A stretch of DNA of 64,000 bases from Sphaerisporangium rubeum (lineage in GTDB: Bacteria > Actinomycetota > Actinomycetes > Streptosporangiales > Streptosporangiaceae): assembly GCF_014207705.1 (NCBI RefSeq), contig NZ_JACHIU010000001.1, positions 3,960,501-4,024,500 of the forward strand, in the 5' to 3' direction. The number at the start of each line of letters is the position of its first letter. The stretch's first letter is position 1. Of this stretch, positions 34,635-43,231 are shown piece by piece. The notes below the pieces were generated by a model that saw nothing but the letters and a program-made list of their open reading frames with translations, was not told the DNA's origin and did not search any database. Both the position numbers and the translations under genes were made by a program.

Positions 34635-34799
34635 ATGCCAAGGCAGATCGCCGCGTATCAGCCACCCAGCTCGATGGAGCTGGAGGCGCGGGTCCACAAT
34701 CTCGAACTCCAGGTGGCCCATCTCACCGAGGCCGTGCGGTCGCTGACCGCCGTCGACGGCTCCCCCGGCCGCGGCGACACTCCCGCCTCGACCGACTGA
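34635..34799 (+). CDS. Small coiled-coil protein, unknown function
   Basis: 54-aa frame opening M-P-R-Q-I-A-A-Y-Q-P-P-S-S with a heptad-like middle (MELEARVHNLELQVAHLTEA) suggesting a parallel coiled coil, then a flexible Gly/Ser/Pro end. GGGAG lies nine bases before the ATG at 34635, and codon third positions are GC-rich as in real genes here. It stands alone between the ABC genes and a histidine kinase. I do not recognise a named family. Similar short LEARVHxLE proteins seem common in this order, but that is recollection. Confidence 0.55.
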   Translation: MPRQIAAYQPPSSMELEARVHNLELQVAHLTEAVRSLTAVDGSPGRGDTPASTD

Positions 34800-34997
34800 T
34801 CCGGCCTCCGGCCCCGCAGCGCACGGCCCCGGCCGCGGGGCCGCTCCGTCCGCGGCACCTTGGTGCACGCGACCGCCACACCGGCTGCCGTCCGGCCAGA
34901 AACCGCGTTTGACCTGGGCTTATACCACCCCCCCGTGCAGGCGGCACGGGGGGATGTGGTCGACTGGTGATAGCCGGACGTGGGGAGGCGCTGCATA

Positions 34998-36413
34998 TTG
35001 GCCGGTTGGCGCGAGTGGCCGATGGGGAGACGGATCACCGTTTTCGCCGGAGCGGTGGCGGCGTTGCTGTCGACGCTGCTCGCCGCCGTGCTGCTTATCG
35101 CGATCAACAGGCTGGCGGTGGAGCGCCTGCAAAGTGAGATGGCCGCCGCGACGGAACGGGTGGCCATGCAGGTGCGTGAGGGACGCGTCGCCGACGCGAC
35201 GCCGTACGGGCATGTCGACTACCTCCAGGTGCTCGACCCGTCAGGGCAGGTCGTGGCGTCCACGTCGGGACTCGGGGACAAGCCCCGGCCCATAGCCCAC
35301 TTCGCGCCTGACAAGGGCCAGGAGTTCGCGTACGAACAGGTGTGCGACGAGGTGCTGCCGGGGTGTCGCATGGTGGTGGCGCACAGCGTGGTCGTGAACG
35401 GGAGCAACTGGCTGGTCTACGGCTCGACGACCGGCATCCCGCCGCTGGTCGACCCTCGGCTGGCCGCGCTGCTCGGGCTCAGCGCGGTCGTCCTCACCGC
35501 GGCGACCGCGATCGGCAGCCGGCGGGTGCTGCGGTCGTCGCTGCGGCCGGTGGAGGCCATCAGGACCGAACTGGACACGATCAGCGGGCGATGCCCGGAG
35601 CGGCGGGTTCCCGTGCCGCCGGGTCACGACGAGATCAGCGGGCTCGCGAGCAGCGTCAACCGCACCCTCGACCGGCTCCAGGTGTCCCTGGAGCAGCAGC
35701 GCCAGTTCGCCTCGGACGCCTCCCACGACCTGCGCAGCCCGATCACCGCGATGCGGGCCCAGGTCGAGGACGCGCTGCTGGCTCCGGAGGAGAGCCGGCT
35801 GGACGTCATCGGCGACAACCTGCTGGTCAGCCTGGACCGCCTGCAGGCCATCGTGTGCGACCTGCTGATGGTGGCCCGTCTCGACGCCGGCACACCCGGG
35901 GGCCGCGAGGTGATCGACCTGTCGGCCCTGGTCACGGGTGAGCTGAGCGCACGCCACACGACCAAGAAGATCAAGCCGGACGTCGAGCCGAACGTCATCG
36001 TCGAGGGCGACCCGCTGCGGCTGGCCCGGTTGCTCACCAACCTGGTCGACAACGCCGAGCGCCACGCCGACACCGCGATCTGCGTGGCCGTGCGCAAACA
36101 GGCCGCCGACCCCGGCGACGAGCGCTTCCCGTCCGGTGTGGCGGTGATGGAGGTGCTGGACGACGGGCCCGGTGTCGAACGCGACCAGTGGGAGCGCATC
36201 TTCCAGCGCTTCATCCGGCTTCCCGCCGCGCGGGAGAAGGACTCCGGCGGCACCGGCCTCGGCCTCGCCATCGCGCGCCAGATCGCCGAGCTCAGCGGGG
36301 GCACGCTGACGGTGGAGCCGAGCGACCAGGGTGCCCGCTTCGTGCTGCGCCTCCCGTTGTCCGGGGCCTCTCCCCCGCCGCACCGGCACGTTCCCATCCC
36401 GACCTGTCCCTGA
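34998..36413 (+). CDS. Orphan sensor histidine kinase (HisKA/HATPase_c with HAMP)
   Basis: 471-aa sensor kinase. TTG 34998 was chosen because GGGGAGG lies nine bases upstream; ATG 35022 would remove eight residues. Helix 1 (TVFAGAVAALLSTLLAAVLLIAI), an extracellular loop of about 120 residues containing two cysteines (VCDEVLPGCRMVV), helix 2 (LAALLGLSAVVLTAATAIG), HAMP, HisKA with phospho-acceptor His243 in SDASHDLRSPITAMRAQ, and HATPase_c (LVDNAERHA, VLDDGPGVERDQWERIFQRF, GGTGLGLAIARQIAELSGG). No response regulator lies next to it. Domain order resembles the MprB/PrrB group. Signal unknown. Confidence 0.93.
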   Translation: MAGWREWPMGRRITVFAGAVAALLSTLLAAVLLIAINRLAVERLQSEMAAATERVAMQVREGRVADATPYGHVDYLQVLDPSGQVVASTSGLGDKPRPIAHFAPDKGQEFAYEQVCDEVLPGCRMVVAHSVVVNGSNWLVYGSTTGIPPLVDPRLAALLGLSAVVLTAATAIGSRRVLRSSLRPVEAIRTELDTISGRCPERRVPVPPGHDEISGLASSVNRTLDRLQVSLEQQRQFASDASHDLRSPITAMRAQVEDALLAPEESRLDVIGDNLLVSLDRLQAIVCDLLMVARLDAGTPGGREVIDLSALVTGELSARHTTKKIKPDVEPNVIVEGDPLRLARLLTNLVDNAERHADTAICVAVRKQAADPGDERFPSGVAVMEVLDDGPGVERDQWERIFQRFIRLPAAREKDSGGTGLGLAIARQIAELSGGTLTVEPSDQGARFVLRLPLSGASPPPHRHVPIPTCP

Positions 36414-36528
36414 GCGGATCACGGCCGTGCGACGTGCGCCGCTTCGTGATTGTGCTGTGCTCTTCCCCAGTGGCTCCGTGGACGTGACCATGGGACGGTA
36501 CGCGGGCCACGGGAAGGGGACGGCAACG

Positions 36529-37611
36529 GTGACCAGGAAGACGCCTTCGCTCGCCGACTCGGTGCGGACCACCGGGGACGGCGTGGAGATCCTCGACCGC
36601 AGGGTCTATCCGTTCGAACGGCGCTGGGTGCGATGCGCGACGCTGGAGGACGTGGCGGTGGCGATCGAGCGGATGGTCACGCAGAGCCACGGCCCGCTGT
36701 TCGCCGCCACCGCCGGGATGGCACTGGCCGCTCGCGAGGCACGGGACGCCGCCCCCGGCGATGCCGCGTCACGGCTGCGGGCCGCCGGCCGCCGGCTGAT
36801 CGCCACCCGGCCGACCAACCACCACATCAGGGACGCGGTGCAGGAGATCCTCCGGGCCACCGTGGACGGCCCGCTGGCGGACGCCTCAGGCGAGGAGCTG
36901 GTGCCCGCGGTGGCCGAGGCCGCGGCGGCGCACGACGCGGCGTACCGGGCCCGGTGCGCCGCGCTCGGTGTCCACGCGGCCACGCTGCTGCCGGACGGCG
37001 CACGGGTGCTCACCCATTGCTGGGGGGACGCCTACCTCGTCGCGGCCGTCCAGGCCGCCGAGGACCTCGGCAAGAGGCTGGAGTTCGTCTGCACCGAGAC
37101 CCGGCCGTACCTGCAGGGGGCCAGGCTGACCGCCGCGACCCTGGTGGAGATGGGGTACCGGCCCACGGTGATCACCGACGGCATGGTGCCGGCCGCGTTC
37201 GCCGACGGGCTCGCCGACGTGGCGATGGTGGCCTCCGACCGCGTCACCATGGACGGCCATGTGGTGAACAAGGTCGGCACGCTGGCGGTGGCGCTGGCCG
37301 CGCGGGCCTTCGACGTGCCGTTCTACGTGCTGGCCCACGGCCCCGACCCGCACTCCCCCGGCATCGCGGACGTCGAGATCGAGCATCGTGACGGCACCGA
37401 GGTCCTGCACGCGCTCGGCGCGCGCACCGCCGCCGAGGGCACCGTCGGCTACTATCCCGCGTTCGACGCCACCCCACCTCGTCTGATCACCAGGATCGTC
37501 ACGGAGAAAGGCGCGTACGACCCGGCCGATCTCGCCGCCGCGCATCCGCCGGTCGGCACCTCGACCGGCGGCCTCACCGGCACGGCAGGCGGGACGGCCG
37601 GAGTGCGGTGA
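36529..37611 (+). CDS. eIF-2B/MtnA-family isomerase-like protein
   Basis: 360-aa protein of the translation-initiation-factor-2B alpha/MtnA family, which includes methylthioribose-1-phosphate isomerase and ribose-1,5-bisphosphate isomerase. SLADSVRTTGDGVEILDRRVYPFERRWVRC is the N-terminal signature; the catalytic Cys is in RVLTHCWGDAYL and the catalytic Asp in ASDRVTMDGHVVNKVGT. GTG 36529 has AAGGGG nine bases upstream; ATG 36490 is an alternative. Deviation from MtnA (the usual THCNxG reads THCWGD, and NGDxxNKIGT reads DGHVVNKVGT) suggests another sugar-phosphate substrate. The gene is solitary, with no other methionine-salvage genes nearby. Confidence 0.85.
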   Translation: MTRKTPSLADSVRTTGDGVEILDRRVYPFERRWVRCATLEDVAVAIERMVTQSHGPLFAATAGMALAAREARDAAPGDAASRLRAAGRRLIATRPTNHHIRDAVQEILRATVDGPLADASGEELVPAVAEAAAAHDAAYRARCAALGVHAATLLPDGARVLTHCWGDAYLVAAVQAAEDLGKRLEFVCTETRPYLQGARLTAATLVEMGYRPTVITDGMVPAAFADGLADVAMVASDRVTMDGHVVNKVGTLAVALAARAFDVPFYVLAHGPDPHSPGIADVEIEHRDGTEVLHALGARTAAEGTVGYYPAFDATPPRLITRIVTEKGAYDPADLAAAHPPVGTSTGGLTGTAGGTAGVR

Positions 37612-37812
37612 CGCCTCGAGCGGACCGTCCACCGCGTGTTCACGACCGGAGAACCGCCTTTCGCGGGGCCGGTGTCGTAAGCCGTCGCGCGCGGGGGGAG
37701 GATGAGAGTGTCGCGTGGTTGCCGGCCTTGCGTGACATTTGCCACCCCGGGCAGCTACGACGGCCTCCATGACCGATCTTCCGCCTGATTCGCCACCCGC
37801 GAGGAGAATCCG

Positions 37813-38046
37813 TTGACCACCGCACCGAAGACCGACAACCTCGATCTCGCCACGAGCGCTCAGGAGGTGGCCGACTCGTCACCCGCCGGCTCGCTCGGTC
37901 ACGCCGCCGCCACCTCGGTGGCCATCACGCTCGCCACGACCCGCGACCTCCCCGAGGCCCGCGCCGTGCTGGACGGCGTGACTCCCGAGAACGTCCGCGC
38001 CGCGGCGATCGAGCTGTTCGACAAGCTCGCCACGTCGGCGTCCTGA
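37813..38046 (+). CDS. Hypothetical small protein
   Basis: 77 aa, no recognised family. TTG 37813 is preceded by GAGGAG six bases away, which supports translation. The sequence is soluble: an acidic N-terminus (LDLATSAQEVADSSPAG) followed by an Ala/Thr-rich helix-prone region (SLGHAAATSVAITLATTRDLPEARAVLDG, ENVRAAAIELFDKLATSAS). No cysteine, signal peptide or membrane helix is present. It stands alone between the MtnA-like and baeRF genes. Confidence 0.6.
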   Translation: MTTAPKTDNLDLATSAQEVADSSPAGSLGHAAATSVAITLATTRDLPEARAVLDGVTPENVRAAAIELFDKLATSAS

Positions 38047-38287
38047 CCGGCGCCGGCCGCGAACGCGGCCCTGCCGCCGTGCGTGAAGCGGTCCCCGGCG
38101 CCGGGTCAGGTCGCCGGGACGTGCGCGCGCGTGCGAGGAGAAGCCCTGGTCCGGACCACCGGGCGAGCCGATCGGCCCCATGCCCCGGGTAACGTCCTGA
38201 CCCCCGCCGACGCGGATGACCAGCGGAGGGTGAGGGGTAGGAACCGGGTGTGCGGGCCGGTCGGGGGCGGCCCGGATCGGGGGATTC

Positions 38288-39448
38288 ATGATCACCAAGG
38301 AGACGGTCGACCGGGTCATCGGCTTCGACGGCGGCGAGCTGCCTGTGGTCTCCCTGTACGTGGGGGTGTGCCCGGACGACGGCGCCGCGCTGTTCACGCG
38401 GATCAACAGCCTGCTGCACCAGATCCGGCCGCTCGCGCAGGACGAGTCGATCGGCCGTCGCGCGCGGATGTCGTTGCGGGGGGACATCGACCGGCTGGAG
38501 CACCTGCGGGATCTGGACGCCGGCAGAGGCCGGGCCGGCACCCTCGCGGTGTTCTCGTGCAGCGGTCAGGATCTGTTCGAGCAGGTGATGCTGCCCCGGA
38601 GGATCAGGGACCGCGTCGTGGTGGACGGCTCGGCGTGGACCCGGCCGATGCTCGGGGTGCTCGACGAGTACCACCGCTGCTGCGTCGTGGTGACCGACCG
38701 GCGCTCGGCGGTGGCTTGGGAGCTGTTCCAGGACGAGATGCGGGAGATCGGCAAGGTCGAGGACACGGCGCTGCGCAAACCCAACTACGCCGGGTGGTAC
38801 GGCCTCGCCGAGCACGGTGTGCGCAACCGGGCCGACGACCTGGCGCGGCGGCACTACCGCAACACCGTGCACATGATCACCGACTTGTTCCGTGGCGGCG
38901 GCCACGAGTTGTTGATCATCGGCGGCCATCCCGAGGAGGTGCCGTGCATGGTGGAGTTCCTGCCCCGGTCGCTGCGGGAGCGACTGGCCGGCACGTTCGC
39001 GGTGGATCCGCGCACGGCCACCCCTGCCGACATCCGGCACAGCGCCGAGGACATCGCCGAGCGGTACGAACGCGAGGAGGAGCGTCGCTGGGTGGCGGAC
39101 GTGCTGGAACGTGCCGCGGAGGGCCGGCCGGCCGCGATCGGGCTGGACGACTGCCTGTGGGCCGGTTCGGTCGCGGCGGTGCAGGCCCTGCTGGTGCAGG
39201 AGGGCATGACGGTCCCCGGGGTGGTGTGCGAGGAGTCGGGGTGGCTCGCCGCCGCCGGCGACGTGTGCCCGCTGTGCGGCGGCCCGGCCCGGCCCACGCC
39301 TGACGTGCTCGGGGCACTGGCGGAGGCTGTGATCGACGAAGGCGGCGCCGTGGAGCACGTCGTCGCCGACACCGAACTGAAGGACCACCTGGTCGCCGCG
39401 GCGCTGCGCTTCCCCCTCCCTCCGCGGCCCGAGCGCAGCGCCGCGTGA
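38288..39448 (+). CDS. Bacterial archaeo-eukaryotic release-factor-like (baeRF) family protein
   Basis: 386-aa protein resembling eRF1 domains 2-3 (the baeRF group). MITKETVDRVIGFDGGELPVVSLYVGV begins the N-terminal domain; the central RNase-H-like part contains LGVLDEYHRCCVVVTDRRSAVAWEL and a HELLIIGGHPEEVPCMVEFLPRSL segment typical of the eRF1-like fold; the C-terminus has the CPLCGG half zinc-ribbon near residue 340. ATG 38288 follows GGGGG. The GGQ catalytic motif of true release factors is not visible. Proposed roles of baeRFs in ribosome-associated quality control are general; nothing here fixes a function. It converges on rskA. Confidence 0.78.
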   Translation: MITKETVDRVIGFDGGELPVVSLYVGVCPDDGAALFTRINSLLHQIRPLAQDESIGRRARMSLRGDIDRLEHLRDLDAGRGRAGTLAVFSCSGQDLFEQVMLPRRIRDRVVVDGSAWTRPMLGVLDEYHRCCVVVTDRRSAVAWELFQDEMREIGKVEDTALRKPNYAGWYGLAEHGVRNRADDLARRHYRNTVHMITDLFRGGGHELLIIGGHPEEVPCMVEFLPRSLRERLAGTFAVDPRTATPADIRHSAEDIAERYEREEERRWVADVLERAAEGRPAAIGLDDCLWAGSVAAVQALLVQEGMTVPGVVCEESGWLAAAGDVCPLCGGPARPTPDVLGALAEAVIDEGGAVEHVVADTELKDHLVAAALRFPLPPRPERSAA

Positions 39449-39452
39449 GACG

Positions 39453-40196
39453 TCAGGCCTTCGGCAGGGGCACCGCCACCACCGGATCTCCGGACGGGGT
39501 GGCCGACCCCCCGTCGGGTTCGACGGTGACCCCGACCGTGGTGGCGTCGCCGACCGCGCCGAGGACGACCGGCGGGGTGCGGCCGTCGCCGTCGGGCTCG
39601 GTGAGGCCGCTCGGCAGCGCGCCTCCGGGGCCGATGCGCCACAGCTGGTAGGTCTTGCCGTCCGGCAGGGGTGACAGGCCGGAGGAGAAGAACACCATCG
39701 TGTTCTCGCCTCGGGAGACGACGACGGTGGCGGCGCCGCCGGGGGTGCCGCGGCTGACGGTGCGCGCGTCCGGCGCGGCGAGCACGGCGGCGACGGCCCG
39801 GCCGCCGGCCCGTTCCCTGTCGAGCATGTCCTGCACGCGGACGGCGATCACGCCGGCGCCGACGGCGACGGCGAGGCACGCGGCGGCGAGACCGGTGGCG
39901 AGACGCGGCCACCACGCCGGCCGCTCGGCCGTCTTGGCGTGCCGCCGCACCGGCGTCACGGCGGGGGGAAGCTGGCGCACCTGGCCGATCTCGGCCATGA
40001 CCCGGTCGCGGAGCGCGGGTGCGGGCGGCCTCGCCACCGCGGCGCCGAGACGGGCCGTGGTCTCCCGCAGGCCCCGCGCCTCCTCGGCGCACTCGGCGCA
40101 CCGGGACAGATGCTCCTCGAAGCGGGCCACGTCGGCGGGGTCGTCGATGGCGTACATCGCGTAGGCGCCTGCCAGTGTGTGCGCGTCGTGGCTCAT
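39453..40196 (-). CDS. rskA: Anti-sigma-K factor RskA
   Basis: 247-aa membrane-anchored anti-sigma factor. Zinc-associated anti-sigma signature HLSRCAEC (His29, Cys33, Cys36) with the upstream His; one transmembrane helix at about 97-120 (LATGLAAACLAVAVGAGVIAV); extracellular RskA domain with MVFFSSGLSPLPDGKTYQLWRIGPGG, which is diagnostic. Its ATG at 40196 overlaps the sigK stop by four bases (ATGA), so the two are translationally coupled. Regulated proteolysis of RskA releases SigK in mycobacteria; here it is inferred by homology. Confidence 0.94.
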   Translation of the reverse strand: MSHDAHTLAGAYAMYAIDDPADVARFEEHLSRCAECAEEARGLRETTARLGAAVARPPAPALRDRVMAEIGQVRQLPPAVTPVRRHAKTAERPAWWPRLATGLAAACLAVAVGAGVIAVRVQDMLDRERAGGRAVAAVLAAPDARTVSRGTPGGAATVVVSRGENTMVFFSSGLSPLPDGKTYQLWRIGPGGALPSGLTEPDGDGRTPPVVLGAVGDATTVGVTVEPDGGSATPSGDPVVAVPLPKA

Positions 40197-40783
40197 CGGC
40201 CCACCCCCAGGCAGTCGCGCATGCGGATCAGTCCGTCGCGCATGCGGGTCTTCACCGTGGCGAGCGGCACGCGCAGCAGTTCCGAGACCTCACGGTAGCT
40301 GTACCCTCCGTAGTAGGCGTAGGTGACCGACTCGCGCTGCAGCTCGGTGAGGGAGCCGAGGCACCGGCGCAGCCGCTCCCCCTCCATGCTGGTCTCCACC
40401 GCCTCCGCCACATCGTCGTAGGGCCGGTGGACCTCCAGGCGCGCGACGCGCGTCTCCCGGTCGGTCGCGGCCTGCGCGGCGCGCACACGGTCCACGGCGC
40501 GGTGGTGCGCGATGGTCATCACCCACGACATGGCCGAGCCACGTGCGGCGTCGAACCGCGCCGCGGAGCGCCACACCTCCACCAGCACCTCCTGCGCGAT
40601 CTCCTCGGCCTGTGCGGGGTCCCGCAGCACCCGCAGCGCCAGGCCGTACACCGGGCCCGACACCAGGTCGTACACCTGCTCGAACGCCGGACGGTCACCG
40701 CGGGCGACCTGTTCCAGCAGTTGTTCAAGGCCGGGGCGCTCATGGCGGCCCCCGTCCAGAGGGAGGGCCCGGTCGGACCTCAT
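40193..40783 (-). CDS. sigK: ECF RNA polymerase sigma factor SigK
   Basis: 196-aa extracytoplasmic-function sigma factor. Region 2 spans about 30-100 (FEQVYDLVSGPVYGLALRVLRDPAQAEEIAQEVLVEVWR; RGSAMSWVMTIAHHRAVDRVR) and region 4 about 130-190 (ELQRESVTYAYYGGYSYREVSELLRVPLATVKTRMRDGLIRMR). The LT-LQRESVTYAYYGGYSYREVS stretch is typical of SigK. ATG 40783 gives 196 aa. Cotranscribed with rskA. A SigK-like promoter lies upstream, implying autoregulation, and the intervening leader consists of 12-bp repeats. Confidence 0.93.
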   Translation of the reverse strand: MRSDRALPLDGGRHERPGLEQLLEQVARGDRPAFEQVYDLVSGPVYGLALRVLRDPAQAEEIAQEVLVEVWRSAARFDAARGSAMSWVMTIAHHRAVDRVRAAQAATDRETRVARLEVHRPYDDVAEAVETSMEGERLRRCLGSLTELQRESVTYAYYGGYSYREVSELLRVPLATVKTRMRDGLIRMRDCLGVGR

Positions 40784-40804
40784 CCAGTCACCCCAACCGT
40801 GGGA

Positions 40805-40900
40805 GAAGCGGACATCGAAGCGGACTCAGAAGCGGACTCTGAAGCGGACATTCAAGCGGACGTCGAGGCGGCACCGGAACGGACACGTGAACGGACACAG
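40805..40900 (-). repeat. Eight tandem 12-bp repeats forming the sigK 5' leader
   Basis: Eight contiguous 12-mers starting at 40805, 40817, 40829, 40841, 40853, 40865, 40877 and 40889. On the plus strand they read GAAGCGGACATC, GAAGCGGACTCA, GAAGCGGACTCT, GAAGCGGACATT, CAAGCGGACGTC, GAGGCGGCACCG, GAACGGACACGT and GAACGGACACAG. The array begins 22 bp upstream of the sigK ATG and ends four bases from the predicted -10 element, so the mRNA leader is almost entirely NNNGUCCGCUUC units. No hairpin-forming arms are obvious. Confidence 0.85.
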
Positions 40901-40903
40901 GTG

Positions 40904-40930
40904 TTTCGGAGCTCGCGGGGTCGTGGATGG
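40904..40930 (-). promoter_or_regulatory. Predicted SigK-dependent autoregulatory promoter
   Basis: On the minus strand CCATCC (40925-40930) and CCGAAA (40904-40909) are 15 bp apart. Mycobacterial SigK promoters use CCATCC and CCGAAT-like boxes about 16-17 bp apart, so the match is good with a slightly short spacer. The location upstream of sigK implies a positive feedback loop. Confidence 0.55.
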
Positions 40931-41070
40931 CATCGATGGTGAAGTGTCCGGCGGCACCGTGGCACGGGTGGTGCGGTACATGCCGGATGTGACGGGTGTG
41001 CGGTCCCGAATGGAAGAGGAGCTCCGGCCAAGGCATCATGACTCAAGCACCGACGACGAAGGAGCGGCAC

Positions 41071-41613
41071 GTGACCGAGCGTCCCCTGGTCCTGCTTGAC
41101 GTCGACGGGGTTCTGAACCCCGCGCGGCGGGCGACGCTGCGGCACCGGCGCCACGACATCGTCCTGGACGGCAGGACCTTCCGGGTGCTGCTCAGCGCGC
41201 GCCAGGGACGCGGGCTGCTCGCCCTGGCCGAGGCGACGGGGGCCGAGCTGGTGTGGGCGACGACGTGGGAGGACCACGCCAACACCGAGATCGGGCCGCG
41301 TCTCGGCCTGCCGCCGCTGCCGGTGATCGCGGTGAACGGCGACCCGGGGTCGCGCGCGGGTGAGCACTTCAAGACGCGTCACGTCGCCGAGTACGTCGCG
41401 GGCCGGCCGTTCGTGTGGTTCGACGACAGCCTCGGCATCGCCGACTGGGAGTACCTGAAGGACCACCCCGGCGTCGGGGATTTCCTGCTGGTCGAGGTGG
41501 ACCCCGAGGACGGCCTGACCGACGGCGACATGACCCATGCCGGCGACTGGCTGGCCGCCCGTGCCGCCGGCGTGGACGACGCGGGTACCTGCTCCCCCGA
41601 ACCGGCCCCCTGA
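41071..41613 (+). CDS. HAD-superfamily hydrolase-like protein
   Basis: 180-aa HAD-like protein. The nucleophile motif I is LVLLDVDGVLNPARR (D-x-D), followed by a cap-like insertion RRATLRHRRHDIVLDG, motif II in LVWATTWEDHAN and motif IV-like FVWFDDSLG. Actinobacteria have many such small HAD proteins, annotated as secreted or housekeeping phosphatases without known substrate. GTG 41071 has AAGGAG six bases upstream. Divergent from sigK; it could share regulation, but no second SigK promoter is evident. Confidence 0.85.
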   Translation: MTERPLVLLDVDGVLNPARRATLRHRRHDIVLDGRTFRVLLSARQGRGLLALAEATGAELVWATTWEDHANTEIGPRLGLPPLPVIAVNGDPGSRAGEHFKTRHVAEYVAGRPFVWFDDSLGIADWEYLKDHPGVGDFLLVEVDPEDGLTDGDMTHAGDWLAARAAGVDDAGTCSPEPAP

Positions 41614-41711
41614 CCCTCGCACGGTCCGCCGGTTCCCGCGGACACGCGGGTCAGGCAGGTCACCGCCGGGTTCACCGGGACCCGCACGCCGCCGGGCTCC
41701 CGTGAGCACGC

Positions 41712-43067
41712 TCAGGTGGAGGCGATGCGGTCGCGCAGCCAGTGGTAGCTGGTCTTGGGGGTACGGGTCTGGGTGCGGTAGTCCACGTGGACCAGGCCGA
41801 ACCTCGCGGCGTAACCCCGGGCCCATTCGAAGTTGTCCAGCAGGGACCAGCAGAAGTACCCCCGCACGTCCACCCCTTGCGCGACGGCCTCGGCGACGGC
41901 CGCGACGTGACCGCGCAGGTAGGCGACGCGGCCCTGGTCGTCGAGGTCGTCGCCGTGCTCGCCGTAGCCGTTCTCGGTGACGTACACCGGCGGCAGGCCG
42001 GGGTGGCGCGTCGCGAGGCCGGTGAGGGTCTGCCGCAGGCCCTCGGGCTCGACGGGCCACCCGAGCCCGCTGGTGGCCGTGCCTTCGGGGGTGACGGCGC
42101 GCACCCCGATGTCGAACGCGGTGCGCCGCGCCGGGTCGGGCTCGGCGTGCGGGGCGTCGGCCACGTGGATGCGGTAGTAGTAGTTCAGCCCGAAGAAGTC
42201 GAGCGGCGCGCCGATGATCTCCAGGTCGCCGTCCCGGCGGAACGAGAAGTCGGTGATCGCGCCGAATGTCTCCTCCATGTCGCTCGGATAGGCCCCGCCG
42301 AACACCGGCTCGGTGAACTGCCGGTTGACCAGCAGGTCCTGACGTCCTGCGGCCTCGGCGTCGCGCGGGCTCGGGCTCGCCGGCACGGCCGGGGACATGT
42401 TCAGGGTGATCCCCACGCGCTCGCCGCCTTGGGTGCGCAGCCGCGGTACCGCGAGGCCGTGCGCGAGCAGCAGGTGGTGCGCGGCGGCGAGCGCGCCGTG
42501 GCCCTCCGTGGCCCCGGGTGCGTGCCGGCCCTCGGCGTACCCGGTGATCGAGGAGCAGTACGGCTCGTTCAGCGTGATCCAGTACGGCTCCCAGCCGGCG
42601 AGCGCGTCGTGCACGATGCCGGCGTAGTCGGCGAAACGCTCGGCGGTGTCGCGTTCGCGCCACCCGCCGCGGTCCTCCAGCGCCTGCGGCAGGTCCCAGT
42701 GGTACAGGGTGACGAACGGCGTTATCCCCCGGTCGCGCAGCAGGTCCAGCAGCCGCTTGTAGAAGTCCAGCCCCCGCCGCTCCGGCCGGCCGTGGCCTTC
42801 GGGCTGCACGCGTGGCCAGGCGACGGAGAACCGGTAGGCCCCCGCGCCGAGGCCGGTCATGAGCCGGACGTCCTCGGCGAAGCGGTGGTAGTGGTCGCAG
42901 GCGTCGTCCCCGGTGTCGCCGCCGGCCACGGCTCCCGGCACCCGGCAGAAGGTGTCCCAGATCGAGGGTCCCCTGCCGTCCTCACGTGCGGCGCCTTCGA
43001 TCTGGTAGGCGGAGGTGGCGGTACCCCAGACGAAACCGGGAGGGAACACGGGGAAGTCGTGGGTCAC
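41712..43067 (-). CDS. GH1-family beta-glucosidase
   Basis: 451-aa glycoside hydrolase family 1 (beta/alpha)8 enzyme, cytosolic (no signal peptide). FPPGFVWGTATSAYQIEGAAREDGRGPSIWDTF is the family N-terminal signature. The acid/base Glu168 is in ITLNEPYCSS and the nucleophile Glu365 in VYVTENGYGE; WSLLDNFEWARGY near the C-terminus forms the substrate pocket. ATG 43067. It is a single gene divergent from a secreted glycerophosphodiesterase; no sugar ABC transporter or LacI repressor is adjacent. Activity on beta-glucosides or beta-galactosides cannot be distinguished. Confidence 0.95.
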   Translation of the reverse strand: MTHDFPVFPPGFVWGTATSAYQIEGAAREDGRGPSIWDTFCRVPGAVAGGDTGDDACDHYHRFAEDVRLMTGLGAGAYRFSVAWPRVQPEGHGRPERRGLDFYKRLLDLLRDRGITPFVTLYHWDLPQALEDRGGWRERDTAERFADYAGIVHDALAGWEPYWITLNEPYCSSITGYAEGRHAPGATEGHGALAAAHHLLLAHGLAVPRLRTQGGERVGITLNMSPAVPASPSPRDAEAAGRQDLLVNRQFTEPVFGGAYPSDMEETFGAITDFSFRRDGDLEIIGAPLDFFGLNYYYRIHVADAPHAEPDPARRTAFDIGVRAVTPEGTATSGLGWPVEPEGLRQTLTGLATRHPGLPPVYVTENGYGEHGDDLDDQGRVAYLRGHVAAVAEAVAQGVDVRGYFCWSLLDNFEWARGYAARFGLVHVDYRTQTRTPKTSYHWLRDRIAST

Positions 43068-43231
43068 GGTCGTCCTCTGGTCGTCGGCGGCGTCGTCTAC
43101 GATTATCCGCTCATGATCCGCCGCCGGGACCCGGCCCCCGGCAGGTGTTGATCGTTGACTCGCGCGCCACCCCGGGTACAGGTCACCGAACTAGCGTGCC
43201 CCATGTGTCCAGGAGAGTGGGGTATGCCCTG

